Below, piece by piece: positions 1 through 9,311 of a DNA stretch of 64,000 nt. Made by a program: the position numbers and the translations under genes. A model generated the notes under the pieces. That model ran no database searches, was not told where the DNA came from, and was given only the letters and a program-made list of their open reading frames with translations. This DNA comes from Acidimicrobiia bacterium (GTDB lineage: Bacteria; Actinomycetota; Acidimicrobiia; Acidimicrobiales; Acidimicrobilacustridaceae), in the NCBI GenBank assembly GCA_020832495.1, contig JAFIEP010000086.1, forward strand, positions 31,741-95,740, given 5' to 3'. Position 1 is the first letter of the stretch, and each line of letters opens with the position of its first letter.

Positions 1-965
1 TGCAGCGAGTAGGCGCGGATCTTGTGACCCAACCCGATGCCCCGGCCCTCATGGCCGCGCAGGTAGACGAGCGCACCGAGGCCTTCCTCGGCGATCCGTT
101 GCATCGCCGCATCGAGCTGGATGCCGCAATCACAGCGCAGCGAGCCGAAGATGTCGCCGGTGAGGCACTCGGAGTGCACCCGCACCAACACGTTGTCCTC
201 ACCCTGCACGGCGCCGCGCACCATGGCCAGGTGCTGCTCGCCGTCGAGCACCGACTCGTAGACGTAGCAGGTGAACTCGCCCCAGTCGGTGGGCAGGCGC
301 GCCTCGGCCACTCGGCGGATCAGCTTCTCGTGCTGGCGGCGGTAGCGGATGAGTTCCGCAATGGAGATGAGCAGGAGGTCGTGCTCGGCGCAGAAGTCGA
401 CCAGATCCGGGACCCGGGCCATGTCGCCGTCGTCCCGCACGATCTCACAGAGCACGCCGGCTGGGTACAGCCCGGCCATGCGGGCGAGGTCGACGGCGGC
501 CTCGGTGTGCCCGGCCCGCTTGAGTACGCCGCCCTCGCTGTACCGCAGCGGGAAGATGTGCCCCGGCCGGGCCAGGTCTGCTGGTCGAGTGGCGGGGTCG
601 ATGAGCGACCGGATGGTGGTCGAACGATCGGCGGCCGAGATGCCGGTGGTCGTTCCGTGCTGGTAGTCGACCGAGTAGGTGAACGCCGTGCGCTGCGACT
701 CGGTGTTGTCGCGCACCATGAGCGGGATCTCGAGTTCGTCGAGCCGTTCGCCGGTCAGCGGCGTGCAGATCACCCCCGAGGTGTGACGCACGAAGAAGGC
801 GATCTTCTCGGGGGTGGCCGCTTCGGCAGCCATGATGAGGTCGCCCTCGTTCTCGCGGTCCTCGTCGTCGACCACCACCACGATCTCACCACGACCGATC
901 GCTGCCACCGCCTCGGGGATGGTGGCGAAGTGCTCGGCGTAGCTCGCCGCGTCGGGGTTGGTCAT
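1..965 (-). CDS. ribBA: Bifunctional DHBP synthase / GTP cyclohydrolase II, partial (C-terminus beyond window)
   Basis: Catalyses both entry steps of riboflavin synthesis: ribulose 5-phosphate to 3,4-dihydroxy-2-butanone 4-phosphate (N-terminal half) and GTP ring opening (C-terminal half). The RibB half shows the acidic metal/substrate loop [10 protein letters not shown] at residues 33-42. The RibA half shows the zinc cluster Cys267-x10-Cys278-x-Cys280 and a [12 protein letters not shown] loop near the edge. About 321 codons are present; actinobacterial RibBA proteins are usually 400-430 residues, so roughly the last 100 are missing. The ATG overlaps the ribE stop as ATGA, so it is translationally coupled in ribD-ribE-ribBA. 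Lumazine synthase (ribH) probably lies just outside; that is inference. Confidence 0.97.
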   Translation of the reverse strand, partial: MTNPDAASYAEHFATIPEAVAAIGRGEIVVVVDDEDRENEGDLIMAAEAATPEKIAFFVRHTSGVICTPLTGERLDELEIPLMVRDNTESQRTAFTYSVDYQHGTTTGISAADRSTTIRSLIDPATRPADLARPGHIFPLRYSEGGVLKRAGHTEAAVDLARMAGLYPAGVLCEIVRDDGDMARVPDLVDFCAEHDLLLISIAELIRYRRQHEKLIRRVAEARLPTDWGEFTCYVYESVLDGEQHLAMVRGAVQGEDNVLVRVHSECLTGDIFGSLRCDCGIQLDAAMQRIAEEGLGALVYLRGHEGRGIGLGHKIRAYSL

Positions 966-1636
966 GGCGAGTCCTCCTGAGGGGACGATGCAGGCTGAGG
1001 GGACGATGCAGGGAAGAGCGGGTCGCCGGCGGGGCCGGCGACATCGGACGCAGTCTGTGCCGGTGGTGTGTGGGGGGCAACCAGCCGCTCCACGTACTTG
1101 GCAATGACGTCCATCTCGAGGTTGACCGGGTCGCCGACACCCTTGTGACCCAGCGTGGTGACTGCCGCCGTGTGCGGGATGAGCGCAACCGTGAAGCCCT
1201 CGTCGGTGACGTCCACCACGGTGAGGCTCACCCCGTCGACGGTGACCGACCCCTTCTCCACCAGGTAGCGCCGCAGCGGCTCGGCGGCAGCAACGGCCAG
1301 GTCGGGTGCCGGCGCGGTCAACGTCCCCACCCCGTCGACGTGGCCCTGCACGAGGTGGCCACCGAGGCGGTCGGCCAGGCGCACCGGCCGCTCCAGGTTG
1401 ACCGGGTCGCCAGCAGCCAGTGCCCCCAGGCAGGTGCGGTGCCAGGTCTCGTCGCTGACGTCGGCTTCCCACCAGGAGCGATCCTCGGCGATGGTCACCA
1501 CGGTGAGACAGCACCCGTTCACCGCGATGGAGTCGCCGATGCGGGCGTCGTCGAGCACCTCGCTCGCCTCGATGCGCAGCCGCGTGCCGCTGCGCGCTGC
1601 CACCCGACCCAGTTCCTCGACGATGCCGGTGAACAT
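962..1636 (-). CDS. ribE: Riboflavin synthase, alpha subunit
   Basis: Dismutates two 6,7-dimethyl-8-ribityllumazine molecules into riboflavin and the pyrimidine precursor. It begins [10 protein letters not shown], the standard start of the family, and carries two lumazine-binding barrels: the first with VNGCCLTV (about residues 39-46), the second with VDGVSLTVV (about 133-141). At 224 residues it is slightly longer than the usual 200-215 because of a Pro/Ser/Gln-rich tail. That tail holds an exact 18-base tandem duplication. It shares one base with ribD (TGATG) and four with ribBA (ATGA), which implies a single transcript. Confidence 0.97.
   Translation of the reverse strand: MFTGIVEELGRVAARSGTRLRIEASEVLDDARIGDSIAVNGCCLTVVTIAEDRSWWEADVSDETWHRTCLGALAAGDPVNLERPVRLADRLGGHLVQGHVDGVGTLTAPAPDLAVAAAEPLRRYLVEKGSVTVDGVSLTVVDVTDEGFTVALIPHTAAVTTLGHKGVGDPVNLEMDVIAKYVERLVAPHTPPAQTASDVAGPAGDPLFPASSPQPASSPQEDSP
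977..1012. repeat. 18-bp perfect tandem duplication in ribE
   Basis: Two adjacent identical 18-base units (977-994 and 995-1012) encode the repeated PASSPQ in the RibE tail. The duplication keeps the frame and lies outside the catalytic barrels, so it looks like a tolerated slippage event. Confidence 0.9.
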
Positions 1637-2727
1637 CAGGACTCCGTCGCCACGAGCGGTGGGTGGGCCACAGCCGGTCGATCCTCGGCGTCGGCGCGGA
1701 CCGGCTCGAGATCGAGACGCACGTCCGCACCCAGTCGCCGCACCGACACGATCTCGCCCCGCCAGACGTCGGCCAGCGTGGCCGCACCCTGGCCAGCGAA
1801 CATGCCACGTGCGTCGTCACCGCCGACCAGGGCCGGCGCCAGGTACATGACGTAGCGATCGACCAACCCTGCGGTGTGAAAGGCGTGGGCCACGGTGGCA
1901 CCTCCTTCCACGAGGAGTTGCAACACGCCCCGCTGGCCGAGGTCGTCGAGCACGTCCTCGAGCGGTCCGTCGACCTCCAGCGCCGGATGGACCGCCGCCC
2001 CGGGAGGCGCGGCGCCCAGCACCACCCGCAGGGGTTGCTCGGTAGCCGGCTCACCGAGCGCCGAGCGAACGGTCAGCCGCGGGTCGTCGGCTCGCACGGT
2101 GCCCGCTCCGACGAGCACTGCGTCGCTGTCGGCTCGCAGACCGTGGGCATCGAGGCGGGCCTCAGCGCCGGTGATCCACTGACTGGTTCCGTCGGGTGCA
2201 GCGGTGGCGCCGTCGAGCGTGGCCGCCAGCTTCAGCACCACCCAGGGGCGTCCCGTGCGGCGATGCGCCAGGTAGGGGGCGAGTTGCGCCTCGGCCTGAT
2301 CGGCGCACGTCCCCACCTCGACGGCGATGCCGGCCGCGCCCAGCCGGTCGAGTCCGGCGCCGGCCACGTGCGGATCGGGGTCCACCAGGGCCACCACCAC
2401 CCGGGCGATGCCTGCGTCGATGATGGCGTCGGCGCACGGCGGAGTGGTGCCGTGGTGCGAGCACGGTTCGAGCGTGCAGTAGAGGGTGGCCCCCCGGGCA
2501 GCGTCCCCGGCGGCCGCCAAGGCGTTCACCTCGGCGTGAGGCCCGGTGCGACCGTCGGTGGCGCCGGTGTAGACAGGTCCGACGGAGGGGTCCACCCCGG
2601 CCGGCACCACTGCTGCACCGACCCATGGACGCGGCGACACCGACCGTCGAGCGCACCACGCGGCAGCGATGGCCCGCTGCATCCCCTCGAGATCGGGGTC
2701 GTGTGGTCGGAAGAGGTAGGGCTCCAC
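1636..2727 (-). CDS. ribD: Bifunctional riboflavin deaminase/reductase RibD
   Basis: Carries out deamination and then side-chain reduction of the pyrimidine intermediate that follows GTP cyclohydrolase II. The N-terminal cytidine-deaminase-like domain has the zinc/catalytic motif HAEVNAL (His64, Glu66) and the second zinc motif [11 protein letters not shown] (Cys89, Cys98). The C-terminal reductase domain covers roughly residues 150-345 and contains [12 protein letters not shown] and [13 protein letters not shown]. The length of 363 residues is normal. The start is GTG; no strong Shine-Dalgarno is seen. It is first in ribD-ribE-ribBA. No FMN riboswitch is recognisable in the 105 bases before it, so control is probably not by the classical RFN element. 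Confidence 0.97.
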   Translation of the reverse strand: MEPYLFRPHDPDLEGMQRAIAAAWCARRSVSPRPWVGAAVVPAGVDPSVGPVYTGATDGRTGPHAEVNALAAAGDAARGATLYCTLEPCSHHGTTPPCADAIIDAGIARVVVALVDPDPHVAGAGLDRLGAAGIAVEVGTCADQAEAQLAPYLAHRRTGRPWVVLKLAATLDGATAAPDGTSQWITGAEARLDAHGLRADSDAVLVGAGTVRADDPRLTVRSALGEPATEQPLRVVLGAAPPGAAVHPALEVDGPLEDVLDDLGQRGVLQLLVEGGATVAHAFHTAGLVDRYVMYLAPALVGGDDARGMFAGQGAATLADVWRGEIVSVRRLGADVRLDLEPVRADAEDRPAVAHPPLVATES

Positions 2728-2781
2728 GCTCGTTGCGCCCGAGGCTGGTCGAATCTCGACACGGTCGTGGCGAATACGACC

Positions 2782-2787
2782 AGTCTA
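2782..2787 (-). promoter_or_regulatory. Possible -10 box for the rib operon
   Basis: TAGACT on the minus strand, about 55 bases before the ribD GTG, in the mog-ribD gap. It fits the actinobacterial TAnnnT form, but no convincing -35 is seen. Weak call. Confidence 0.3.
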
Positions 2788-2832
2788 GGGAACCCGCCGA
2801 TGGAGCGGCAATCGTCCGCCGTGGCCTCCGTC

Positions 2833-3360
2833 TCAGTGCTCGGTGGGTTGCTCGGCCAACAACCGCAGCGCATGCGGTAGCACGTCAGCCACGGCCTCGA
2901 AACACTCGACGGCACCCTTGGTGGACCCGGGCAGGTTCAGCACGAGTGCCGATCCCCTGGTGCCGGCCCGACCCCGGCTGAGCCGCCCCAGCGGGTTCAC
3001 GTTCCGCATGGCCTCGGCCAGGCCGGGGGCCTCCCGATCGAGGATGATGGCCGTACCTTCGGGAGTCAGGTCCCGTGGGCTGAATCCGGTACCGCCGGTG
3101 GTCAGGATCAGCCCGGCGAACCCCTCGGCCATCTCGGCCAACGCCTCGCCCACGGTGTGGCGTCCGTCGGCCACCACGCGGTGCGCCACCACGACGTACC
3201 CTGCGCCCTCGAGGGCCGCCACCAGCGCCGGGCCACCCCGGTCCTCGCGGGTCCCGGCCACCACGCCGTCGGACACGGTCAGCACCTTGGCGGCCAACGG
3301 CGGGCCGTCGGCGTCACGGTGTGCGTGCTCGTGGTGGTGACCACCGTCGTCGCTGCTCAT
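2833..3360 (-). CDS. mog: Molybdenum cofactor biosynthesis protein, MogA/MoaB family
   Basis: Belongs to the molybdopterin-binding MoCF fold that adenylylates molybdopterin or helps insert molybdate. Diagnostic motifs are TTGGTGFSPRDLTPE (about residues 91-105) and LPGSTKGA near the C-terminus. The length of 175 residues is typical. The first 20 residues are odd: a His/Asp-rich stretch, GHHHEHAHRD, that could bind metal and is not part of the fold. The ATG sits exactly six bases after a TACGGT -10 box, which suggests a leaderless mRNA. The gene lies alone between rsmB and ribD; no other moa/moe gene is nearby, so MogA and MoaB cannot be told apart with certainty. Confidence 0.88.
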   Translation of the reverse strand: MSSDDGGHHHEHAHRDADGPPLAAKVLTVSDGVVAGTREDRGGPALVAALEGAGYVVVAHRVVADGRHTVGEALAEMAEGFAGLILTTGGTGFSPRDLTPEGTAIILDREAPGLAEAMRNVNPLGRLSRGRAGTRGSALVLNLPGSTKGAVECFEAVADVLPHALRLLAEQPTEH

Positions 3361-3366
3361 CGCCTC

Positions 3367-3372
3367 ACCGTA
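3367..3372 (-). promoter_or_regulatory. Leaderless-type -10 box of mog
   Basis: TACGGT followed by exactly six bases and then the mog ATG, so transcription would start at or next to the start codon. No Shine-Dalgarno is present. Confidence 0.6.
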
Positions 3373-3435
3373 CCGTGCCGCTCGGGGGCGTCTGCAGTGC
3401 CGTGGCCCGTCTCCTCCGGTGTGGCCGGCAGGTGG

Positions 3436-4614
3436 TCACCCGCGGCGGCGGAGGGCCAACAGGAACATCCCGTCGGTGTCGGCGGCCTGGGGCACCAGCA
3501 GCGCTCCTCGACCCCACGGGTGCCACGGGCCGCTCGGCGGCTCGAGCGGTTCGAAGTCGGGTCGGACCTCGGCCAGGTGAGCGTCCACGTCGAGGGTCTC
3601 CTCGCCGGTGAGCGTGCACACGCTGTAGACCAGCACCCCGCCGGGACGCACCAAGCCAGCAGCATCGGACACCACGGTGCGCTGCAACGCCGCCAGTCGA
3701 CCCACGTCGTCGACCTCGATGCGCCAGCGGGCATCCGGCCGCCGCCGCAGCGTGCCCAACCCCGAACAGGGCGCATCCACCAGCACCCGGTCCATCGAGT
3801 CGTTGCGGAACGGCGGGTGCGCGGCGTCCGCCGCCACCACCACGACCCTGCCGGCCGAGGCCGCCGGATCGACGGCTGCCAGACGGGCCACATTGCCGGC
3901 CAACAGCGTCACCCGGGACCAACGCACATCGGCGGCCACCACGGTGGCACCCCCGGCCGCCATGGCCGTGGCCTTTCCGCCCGGTGCAGCGCACAGGTCG
4001 GCCACCACGTCGCCTTCCCGGGCGCCGACCGCCGCTGCGACCCACTGCGAGGCCAGGTCCTGCACGTAGCCGTCGGCCCGCACGTGCACCGGCGGCGGCT
4101 CGTTCATCACCTCGAGCGCACCGAGGGCCAGTTCTTCGCCGAGATCGGTACGCAACCGCTCCACGATCCAGGTCGGGTAGCTGAGCCGCGTGGGTTCGTC
4201 GGGCCAGCCGTCGGCGGCGGGCAGCGCACCGGCGACCTTGCGGAGCACGGCGTTCACCAAGCCGCGGAACCGTCGGGGTGACGCCGACACGGTGGCGTCG
4301 ACTGCGGCGTGGGCCGGGGTGTGGAGGAAGGCCAGTTGGTAGGCACCCACTGCCAGGGCGGCACGGGCGGCGGGCGGCGGCGCGTCGGTCAGGAAACGGT
4401 CGACCAACCAGGCGCACGAGCGACGCATGCGCGTCGTCCCGTAGACGAGCGTGGTGACGAAGGCGCGCTCACGCTCGGGCAGGCCGCTGCGTTCGAGCAT
4501 GTCGGCCAGGACCAGGTTGGCGTAGGCCCCTTCGGCCTCGATCCGCACCAGCGCTTCGATGGCCAGCCGCCGTGGCGCCACGCCGTCGCTCGTCGGTTGA
4601 TCACCCGTGCTCAC
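3436..4614 (-). CDS. rsmB: 16S rRNA m5C967 methyltransferase RsmB
   Basis: SAM-dependent cytosine-C5 methyltransferase of 16S rRNA. An N-terminal NusB-like RNA-binding domain (about residues 15-140) precedes a Rossmann methyltransferase domain (about 175-390). Motif I is DLCAAPGGKA (about 206-215). The two conserved cysteines are in DAPCSGLG (Cys283) and SVCTLTGEET (Cys333, the expected nucleophile). The length of 392 residues is slightly below E. coli RsmB. Its GTG start overlaps the fmt stop by four bases (GTGA), so it is the last gene of def-fmt-rsmB. Confidence 0.95.
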   Translation of the reverse strand: MSTGDQPTSDGVAPRRLAIEALVRIEAEGAYANLVLADMLERSGLPERERAFVTTLVYGTTRMRRSCAWLVDRFLTDAPPPAARAALAVGAYQLAFLHTPAHAAVDATVSASPRRFRGLVNAVLRKVAGALPAADGWPDEPTRLSYPTWIVERLRTDLGEELALGALEVMNEPPPVHVRADGYVQDLASQWVAAAVGAREGDVVADLCAAPGGKATAMAAGGATVVAADVRWSRVTLLAGNVARLAAVDPAASAGRVVVVAADAAHPPFRNDSMDRVLVDAPCSGLGTLRRRPDARWRIEVDDVGRLAALQRTVVSDAAGLVRPGGVLVYSVCTLTGEETLDVDAHLAEVRPDFEPLEPPSGPWHPWGRGALLVPQAADTDGMFLLALRRRG

Positions 4615-5585
4615 GTACCGAGCACCACGCGGTCGTACCGCAGACCTCGACGCCAGGCGTCCGCCCCCTGGCGTGCCTTGCCCTCGGGCTGCACCTCGAC
4701 CAGGCGAAGCACACCGTCACCGGTCCACACGTCGATCCCGTCCCCGGGTCCGGTGCCGCACTCCGCTCCCGGTTCGGCCTCGCCGTCGTCGGTGTCGGCG
4801 GTGTCGGTGTCGGGGGTGCCGGAGGTGTCAATGCCGGGGGGTGGCGCCGGGACCGGCTCGGCCCGATGGATCTTGAGGCGGCGGCCGTCGAGCGTCGTCC
4901 AGGCACCACCCACACGCACGACTCGCCCGAGGTGCTCCGCGGGCAGCGACCAGTCGAGACGCAGGTCGTCGGGGGTCAGCTTGCGGGCGTAGGTGGGTTC
5001 GCCGAGTTGTGGTTCCGGCTCGGCCAGCCCGCTGGTGAGCGTGGCCACCATGAGCTCGGCACCGAGGTCGGCCAACGTGGTGCCCAACTCGTCGACGGTG
5101 GTGGTCGGCCCGATCGGCACGTCGACCACGGCGTACACGCCGCCGGTGTCCAGCCCTTCCTCCACCGCCATCACGCACACGCCGGTGCGCTCGTCACCGG
5201 CCATGACCGCCCGCTGGACCGGCGCCGCACCTCGCCAGCGGGGCAGCAGCGAGAAGTGCAGGTTCACCATCGGGACGGCCTCGAGCACCTCACGGCCGAG
5301 GATGTGTCCGAAGGCCACCACCACGCCGAGGTCGACCTCGGCATCGACAACCGCCTCGACGTCGTGGGCCACGCGCAGCCCGAGTCGCTCGGCGGCTGCC
5401 TTCACCGGGCTGGGGCTGGTGGCACCACCGCGTCCACGCCGTCGATCCGGCCCGGTGACCACGACGGCCACCTCGAAGCCCCCGGCGACCAACGCCTCGA
5501 GGGTGGGCACCGCCCACTGCGGGGTGCCCAGGAAGGCCAGGCGCCGCGGGTGGGTGGGCGGGACCGCCAGGGCCCCGTCGGTCAC
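4611..5585 (-). CDS. fmt: Methionyl-tRNA formyltransferase
   Basis: Transfers formyl from 10-formyl-THF to initiator Met-tRNA. The N-terminal domain has the family core NLHFSLLPRWRGAAP with Asn108 and His110, and the catalytic Asp146 in EEGLDTGGV. The C-terminal tRNA-binding domain carries an unusual Asp/Thr/Glu-rich insert at about residues 246-278. The total of 324 residues is only slightly long. The GTG start overlaps the def stop (GTGA) and the fmt stop overlaps the rsmB start. The def-fmt pairing supports a joint role in adding and removing the N-formyl group. Confidence 0.97.
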   Translation of the reverse strand: MTDGALAVPPTHPRRLAFLGTPQWAVPTLEALVAGGFEVAVVVTGPDRRRGRGGATSPSPVKAAAERLGLRVAHDVEAVVDAEVDLGVVVAFGHILGREVLEAVPMVNLHFSLLPRWRGAAPVQRAVMAGDERTGVCVMAVEEGLDTGGVYAVVDVPIGPTTTVDELGTTLADLGAELMVATLTSGLAEPEPQLGEPTYARKLTPDDLRLDWSLPAEHLGRVVRVGGAWTTLDGRRLKIHRAEPVPAPPPGIDTSGTPDTDTADTDDGEAEPGAECGTGPGDGIDVWTGDGVLRLVEVQPEGKARQGADAWRRGLRYDRVVLGT

Positions 5586-6169
5586 GGGAGCGACAGCCCC
5601 GGCGACGCCGATGAGCCGGTGCTCGCCGCTGCTCCGCCAGGGACACCCAACGCGCCGCCGAGCGACGAGGGCTCGACGTCGCTGCCCAGCGCCAGCTCAC
5701 GCAGGGCGCGCTTGGCCGCCTTGCGCTCGTCGGCTTCGAGACGTTCGATCAGCAAGATGCCGTCGAGGTGGTCGAGTTCGTGGAGGAACACCCTGGCCTC
5801 GAGTTCGTCGGCTTCGATGCTCACCTCGTTGCCGTTCAGGTCCAATCCGCGGATCAGCACCTGCTTGGGGCGCACGATGTCCCAGTGGAGCCCCGGCACC
5901 GACAGGCACCCCTCGGGGTAGACCCACTCCCCGTCGCTCTCGGCCACCTCCGGGTTGATGAGCACGCCCGGGCGGTCGTCGTGGTCGTACACGAAGATGC
6001 GCTTGCTCACCCCCACCTGCGGCGCGGCCAGCCCCAGCCCGGGAGCCTCGTACATGGTGGTGAACATGTCGTCGACCAAGCGGGCGACGCCGCCGTCGAT
6101 GTCGGTGACGTCGGAGGCGCGACGGCGCAGGACGGGGTCGCCGATCAAGCGGATCGCGTACGGGGCCAT
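5582..6169 (-). CDS. def: Peptide deformylase
   Basis: Metalloenzyme that removes the formyl group from nascent proteins. All three signature motifs are present: GLGLAAPQ (44-51), EGCLS with the metal ligand Cys88, and HELDH (130-134) with two metal His and the catalytic Glu. At 195 residues it has a short Ala/Ser/Gly tail typical of actinobacterial proteins. The ATG lies six bases after a TAGCCT -10 box, so def heads a likely leaderless def-fmt-rsmB transcript, divergent from the plus-strand methyltransferase at 6255. Confidence 0.97.
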   Translation of the reverse strand: MAPYAIRLIGDPVLRRRASDVTDIDGGVARLVDDMFTTMYEAPGLGLAAPQVGVSKRIFVYDHDDRPGVLINPEVAESDGEWVYPEGCLSVPGLHWDIVRPKQVLIRGLDLNGNEVSIEADELEARVFLHELDHLDGILLIERLEADERKAAKRALRELALGSDVEPSSLGGALGVPGGAAASTGSSASPGLSLP

Positions 6170-6175
6170 GTGACA

Positions 6176-6181
6176 AGGCTA
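6176..6181 (-). promoter_or_regulatory. Leaderless-type -10 box of def-fmt-rsmB
   Basis: TAGCCT, six bases, then the def ATG. It faces the plus-strand promoter at 6243 in a short divergent region. Confidence 0.6.
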
Positions 6182-6242
6182 GAGGATCGGAGCAACGCTC
6201 CGGCAGTCTGGCGGGCGGCGAGGGCGATACGGCGCGGTCCGG

Positions 6243-6248
6243 TACCGT
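6243..6248 (+). promoter_or_regulatory. Leaderless-type -10 box of the 6255 methyltransferase
   Basis: TACCGT, six bases, then GTG at 6255. There is no Shine-Dalgarno. Confidence 0.6.
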
Positions 6249-6254
6249 GGCCCG

Positions 6255-6935
6255 GTGAGCGGCGACCACTACTTCTCCAGCCAACCGGCTGCTCCGTCAC
6301 GTCCCCGCCAGGTCGAGCTGGCGCTGCCAGATCTCACCATGACGCTCACCACCGACGCCGGGGTGTTCTCACCCGAGCGCATCGACCCGGCCACCAAGCT
6401 GCTCCTGCAGGAGGCCACCGACCTCGGCCCGACAGCCGCCGAGCACACCGACCCGCACCTGCTCGATCTGGGCTGTGGGTACGGACCGATCGCCCTCACC
6501 CTGGCCAGACGCTTCCCCACCGCCACCGTGTGGGCGATCGACACCAACGAGCGCGCCGTGGCGCTGTGCCGGGCCAACGCCCGCGCGCACGGGCTCGACC
6601 ACGTGCGGCCCTGCGTGAGCACCGACGACGAGCCCTTCGCCGGGGTGCCCGACGACATCCGCTTCGCCGGCATCTGGTCCAACCCCCCGGTGCGCATCGG
6701 CAAGGCGGCGATGACGGCGCTGGTGTCGACCGCGCTCGACCGACTGACCGCCACGGGCCTGGCCCACCTGGTGGTACATCGCCACCTCGGCGCCGACTCG
6801 CTGCACCGTTCCCTCGAGGGTGCCGGGTGGCAGGTGACCCGTCGGCTGTCTCGTCGGGGCATCCGCCTTCTCGAGGTGTCCCGACGAGACGACCGTGACC
6901 TCCCCGCCCCCGACGCACACCCGGAGCAGCCGTGA
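6255..6935 (+). CDS. RsmC-like class I SAM-dependent methyltransferase
   Basis: Single-domain methyltransferase of the MTS/RsmC type that probably methylates guanine N2 in rRNA; the exact substrate is inferred. It starts MSGDHYFSSQP as in actinobacterial homologues. Motif I, LDLGCGYGPIAL, lies at about residues 69-80, the acidic residue binding the SAM ribose is in AIDTNERAV, and the NPP[VF] active motif appears as WSNPPVRIGK (about 140-149). The length of 226 residues matches the C-terminal half of E. coli RsmC, the usual form in this phylum. Its stop overlaps the next start as GTGA, so the two RNA-methyltransferase-like genes form a coupled pair. Confidence 0.85.
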   Translation: MSGDHYFSSQPAAPSRPRQVELALPDLTMTLTTDAGVFSPERIDPATKLLLQEATDLGPTAAEHTDPHLLDLGCGYGPIALTLARRFPTATVWAIDTNERAVALCRANARAHGLDHVRPCVSTDDEPFAGVPDDIRFAGIWSNPPVRIGKAAMTALVSTALDRLTATGLAHLVVHRHLGADSLHRSLEGAGWQVTRRLSRRGIRLLEVSRRDDRDLPAPDAHPEQP

Positions 6936-7483
6936 GCAACCAACCCCCTGCGCCCCGGCCGCTCGGCGCCACCGAGTTGAAGCGCCTGCAACGCCAGTGG
7001 CGACGACTCCCGGCGGGTCGGCTGCACGTGCTGCTCGATGCCGTGGGCAACCCCTTCAACGTGGGGTCCATCATCCGCACCGCAGCGGCCCTGCGCGTCG
7101 AACACCTGTGGCGCTGCGGGCAGGTGCCCTCCCCCGGCGACTCCAAGGTGGCCAAGACGGCACTCGGCACCCATCGCTACCTGCCCTCCAGCCACGTCCC
7201 CCTCGACGAGGCACTGAGCACCGTGGCCTCCGAAGGGTTGCGCCTGGTGGGTGTGGAACTGGCCGACGGCGCTCACCCGCTGTTTGCCGCCGACCTCGGC
7301 GGTGACGTGTGCCTCGCCGTGGGACACGAGGACCGTGGCCTGTCCGCCACCTGCCTTCGGGCCTGCGACGAGGTGGTCTACATCCCCCACACCGGCAAGG
7401 TGGCGTCGTTGAACGTCGCCCAGGCGGCCGCCATGGCTCTCTACGAGGTGCGCCGCCAACACTGGAGCGCCGCCACCGAGTAG
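6932..7483 (+). CDS. TrmH/SpoU-family RNA 2'-O-methyltransferase
   Basis: SPOUT-fold methyltransferase, probably acting on a tRNA ribose (TrmH-like). It carries motif 1, NPFNVGSIIRTA (about residues 38-49), motif 2, LAVGHEDRGLS (about 128-138), and motif 3, IPHTGKVASLNVAQAAAM (about 150-167). The Asn-Val-Gly-Ser segment and the Ser-Leu-Asn segment are the active-site and knot residues. The GTG start overlaps the previous stop by four bases. The substrate position cannot be deduced from the sequence. Confidence 0.88.
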   Translation: MSNQPPAPRPLGATELKRLQRQWRRLPAGRLHVLLDAVGNPFNVGSIIRTAAALRVEHLWRCGQVPSPGDSKVAKTALGTHRYLPSSHVPLDEALSTVASEGLRLVGVELADGAHPLFAADLGGDVCLAVGHEDRGLSATCLRACDEVVYIPHTGKVASLNVAQAAAMALYEVRRQHWSAATE

Positions 7484-7499
7484 TGCCCCGGGCGGGCCA

Positions 7500-9311
7500 T
7501 CACACCCGCAGGGGGTCGACGGCCACTCGCAGGCGCCCCGGTGGTCGGGGCACGGCAGCCAGCGCATCACACAGCACCGTGTGGGTCGGGGCGCGCAGCA
7601 ACCAGCGTCCGTCGGCAGGCCCGAGCAGCTCCACCCCGTCGAGCGCCGCCTCGGCCAGTCGCTCGGTGTAGGTCTCCGCCGACGGCCCGCTGATCTCGGC
7701 CAGCACCTTCGCCGGCGGGAACCCCAACATGGCCCGGCGTTCTCGCTCCACGTCGTCGAGGCGGGTGGGGTCGCCCAGCACTGCTGCGGAGATGGCCTCG
7801 TGCTGCGGCAGGCGGGTCTGCACCAGGACCCGACCAGCGCCGGGGCTGCCTCGTCCACCGACCACCCGCCCGGCTCGCACCAACAGCGTCAGTGCCTCGG
7901 TCGCCGCTCGGTAGCGAGGGGCCAACAGCTCCTGGTCGAAATCCAGGAACGCCACCACGTCGGCCCGCTCCACCCGGTGCAGCGCCGCTTCGGTGCCCAC
8001 CACCACCCGTGAGCTGGCCTGGGCGGCATCGGTCGAGGCGGTGATCTCGACCACCGGTTCACCGGCGAGCACCTCGAGCTCCTCACGCAGCCGACTCACC
8101 CCTCGCCGCAGCAGCTTGAAGCGGGTGCGATGGCAGTGCAGGCACACCACCGGTCGAGTGGTGCCGCACCGACGACACTCGAGCACCCCTTCGCCGGGTT
8201 GGACCACCGCCGCCCCACAGCGTTCGCACTCCCCCACCCGCCCACAGCCCACACAGGCCACCAGCCGGGCGCGGCCTGTGCGGTTGACCACGCACACCAC
8301 CCGACGGCCGTCGCGCACCGCCGCCACCAACCGTTCACCGAGGAGCCCCTTCGTCGGGTCCTCGCTGCGCTGGTCGACCACGTCCACGATCGGCCACCCC
8401 GAACGCTCCACCCGCCGAGCCAGCACGTGGACCGGCCCCATCTGCCCTGCCTCGAGGCTGGGCATGGGCGACACCAGCACGCAGGGCACCCCGGCGCGCC
8501 GCGCCCGCTCGACGGCCACGTCCCGGGCGTGCCAGGTCGGGGTGCGCTCCTCCTGGTGCGCTTCGTCGTGTTCGTCGAGCACGACGATCGCCGCCGCCTC
8601 GGGACACGGCGCCCATGCGGCCAGCCGGGCGCCCACCACGCTCACACCACCGGCGCGGGCGTCGGGCCACCCTCGTGGCAGGACGGCGACGGGCACCCCG
8701 CCCCGGCGCAACCGGACGCCGAGGCCTGCCGCCACCTCGTGGGTCGGGGCCACCACCACCACGGGACCGGTGTGACAGAGCGGCTCGACCACGGCCAGGG
8801 GGTCGACCGCCGGGGGCACCCTGACGGTGGAGACCGGGTGCGCGGCGGCAGCGCGCACCACGTCGGCCACGGCGAGGCCCGTGGTCGTGGTGGCCGCCGT
8901 CGGCGGCGAGGGCGACCTCGGACGCGTGGTCACCGGCACGCTCGGCACGGCACGTTCCGGTGTGGCCGCTGCCAGCAGGGAACTGCGCGGTCCGGCCCAG
9001 CGCCACGCCGCCCACTCGGTGAGGGCCACTTCTTCAGGGGTCGGCCCCCAACCGGTGACCTTGGCCAACGGACGCAGCGTCACCCCTGGGGGCGGTTCGA
9101 CGTCGTCGGCCACCACCCAGCCGCGCACCCGGCGTCCGTGCAGCACGATGCGCACCACGGTGCCCACCCGCACGTCCGCATCGAGCGCCGGCGGTACCAG
9201 GTAGTCGAAGGCACGCGCCAGACCCCGAACGTCCGGTACCACCCGGACGACCCGTTGCCGTGCTGCGGTGTCGAGGGGCGGCGACTGGGGAGACCGCCCC
9301 GTGGGGGTCAC
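7500..9311 (-). CDS. priA: PriA-like primosomal protein N', probably without helicase activity
   Basis: Replication-restart protein. The N-terminal DNA-binding part begins about residue 20 ([17 protein letters not shown]). The zinc-binding region of paired Cys-x2-Cys motifs is about residues 350-400 ([25 protein letters not shown]). The helicase region is degenerate: no GxGKT/S Walker A is found where it should be after VVVVAPTHE, and the DEEH box reads DEHDEAH. Loss of helicase motifs is known for actinobacterial PriA, so a structural loader role is likely. The 603-residue length is shorter than E. coli PriA (about 730). The GTG start overlaps the metK stop (GTGA). Confidence 0.92.
   Translation of the reverse strand: MTPTGRSPQSPPLDTAARQRVVRVVPDVRGLARAFDYLVPPALDADVRVGTVVRIVLHGRRVRGWVVADDVEPPPGVTLRPLAKVTGWGPTPEEVALTEWAAWRWAGPRSSLLAAATPERAVPSVPVTTRPRSPSPPTAATTTTGLAVADVVRAAAAHPVSTVRVPPAVDPLAVVEPLCHTGPVVVVAPTHEVAAGLGVRLRRGGVPVAVLPRGWPDARAGGVSVVGARLAAWAPCPEAAAIVVLDEHDEAHQEERTPTWHARDVAVERARRAGVPCVLVSPMPSLEAGQMGPVHVLARRVERSGWPIVDVVDQRSEDPTKGLLGERLVAAVRDGRRVVCVVNRTGRARLVACVGCGRVGECERCGAAVVQPGEGVLECRRCGTTRPVVCLHCHRTRFKLLRRGVSRLREELEVLAGEPVVEITASTDAAQASSRVVVGTEAALHRVERADVVAFLDFDQELLAPRYRAATEALTLLVRAGRVVGGRGSPGAGRVLVQTRLPQHEAISAAVLGDPTRLDDVERERRAMLGFPPAKVLAEISGPSAETYTERLAEAALDGVELLGPADGRWLLRAPTHTVLCDALAAVPRPPGRLRVAVDPLRV

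Noticed and set aside
2728..2832. FMN (RFN) riboswitch before ribD
   Set aside because: The conserved AGGGGC and CCCACCGGCGGU-like elements are not present and the gap is too short.
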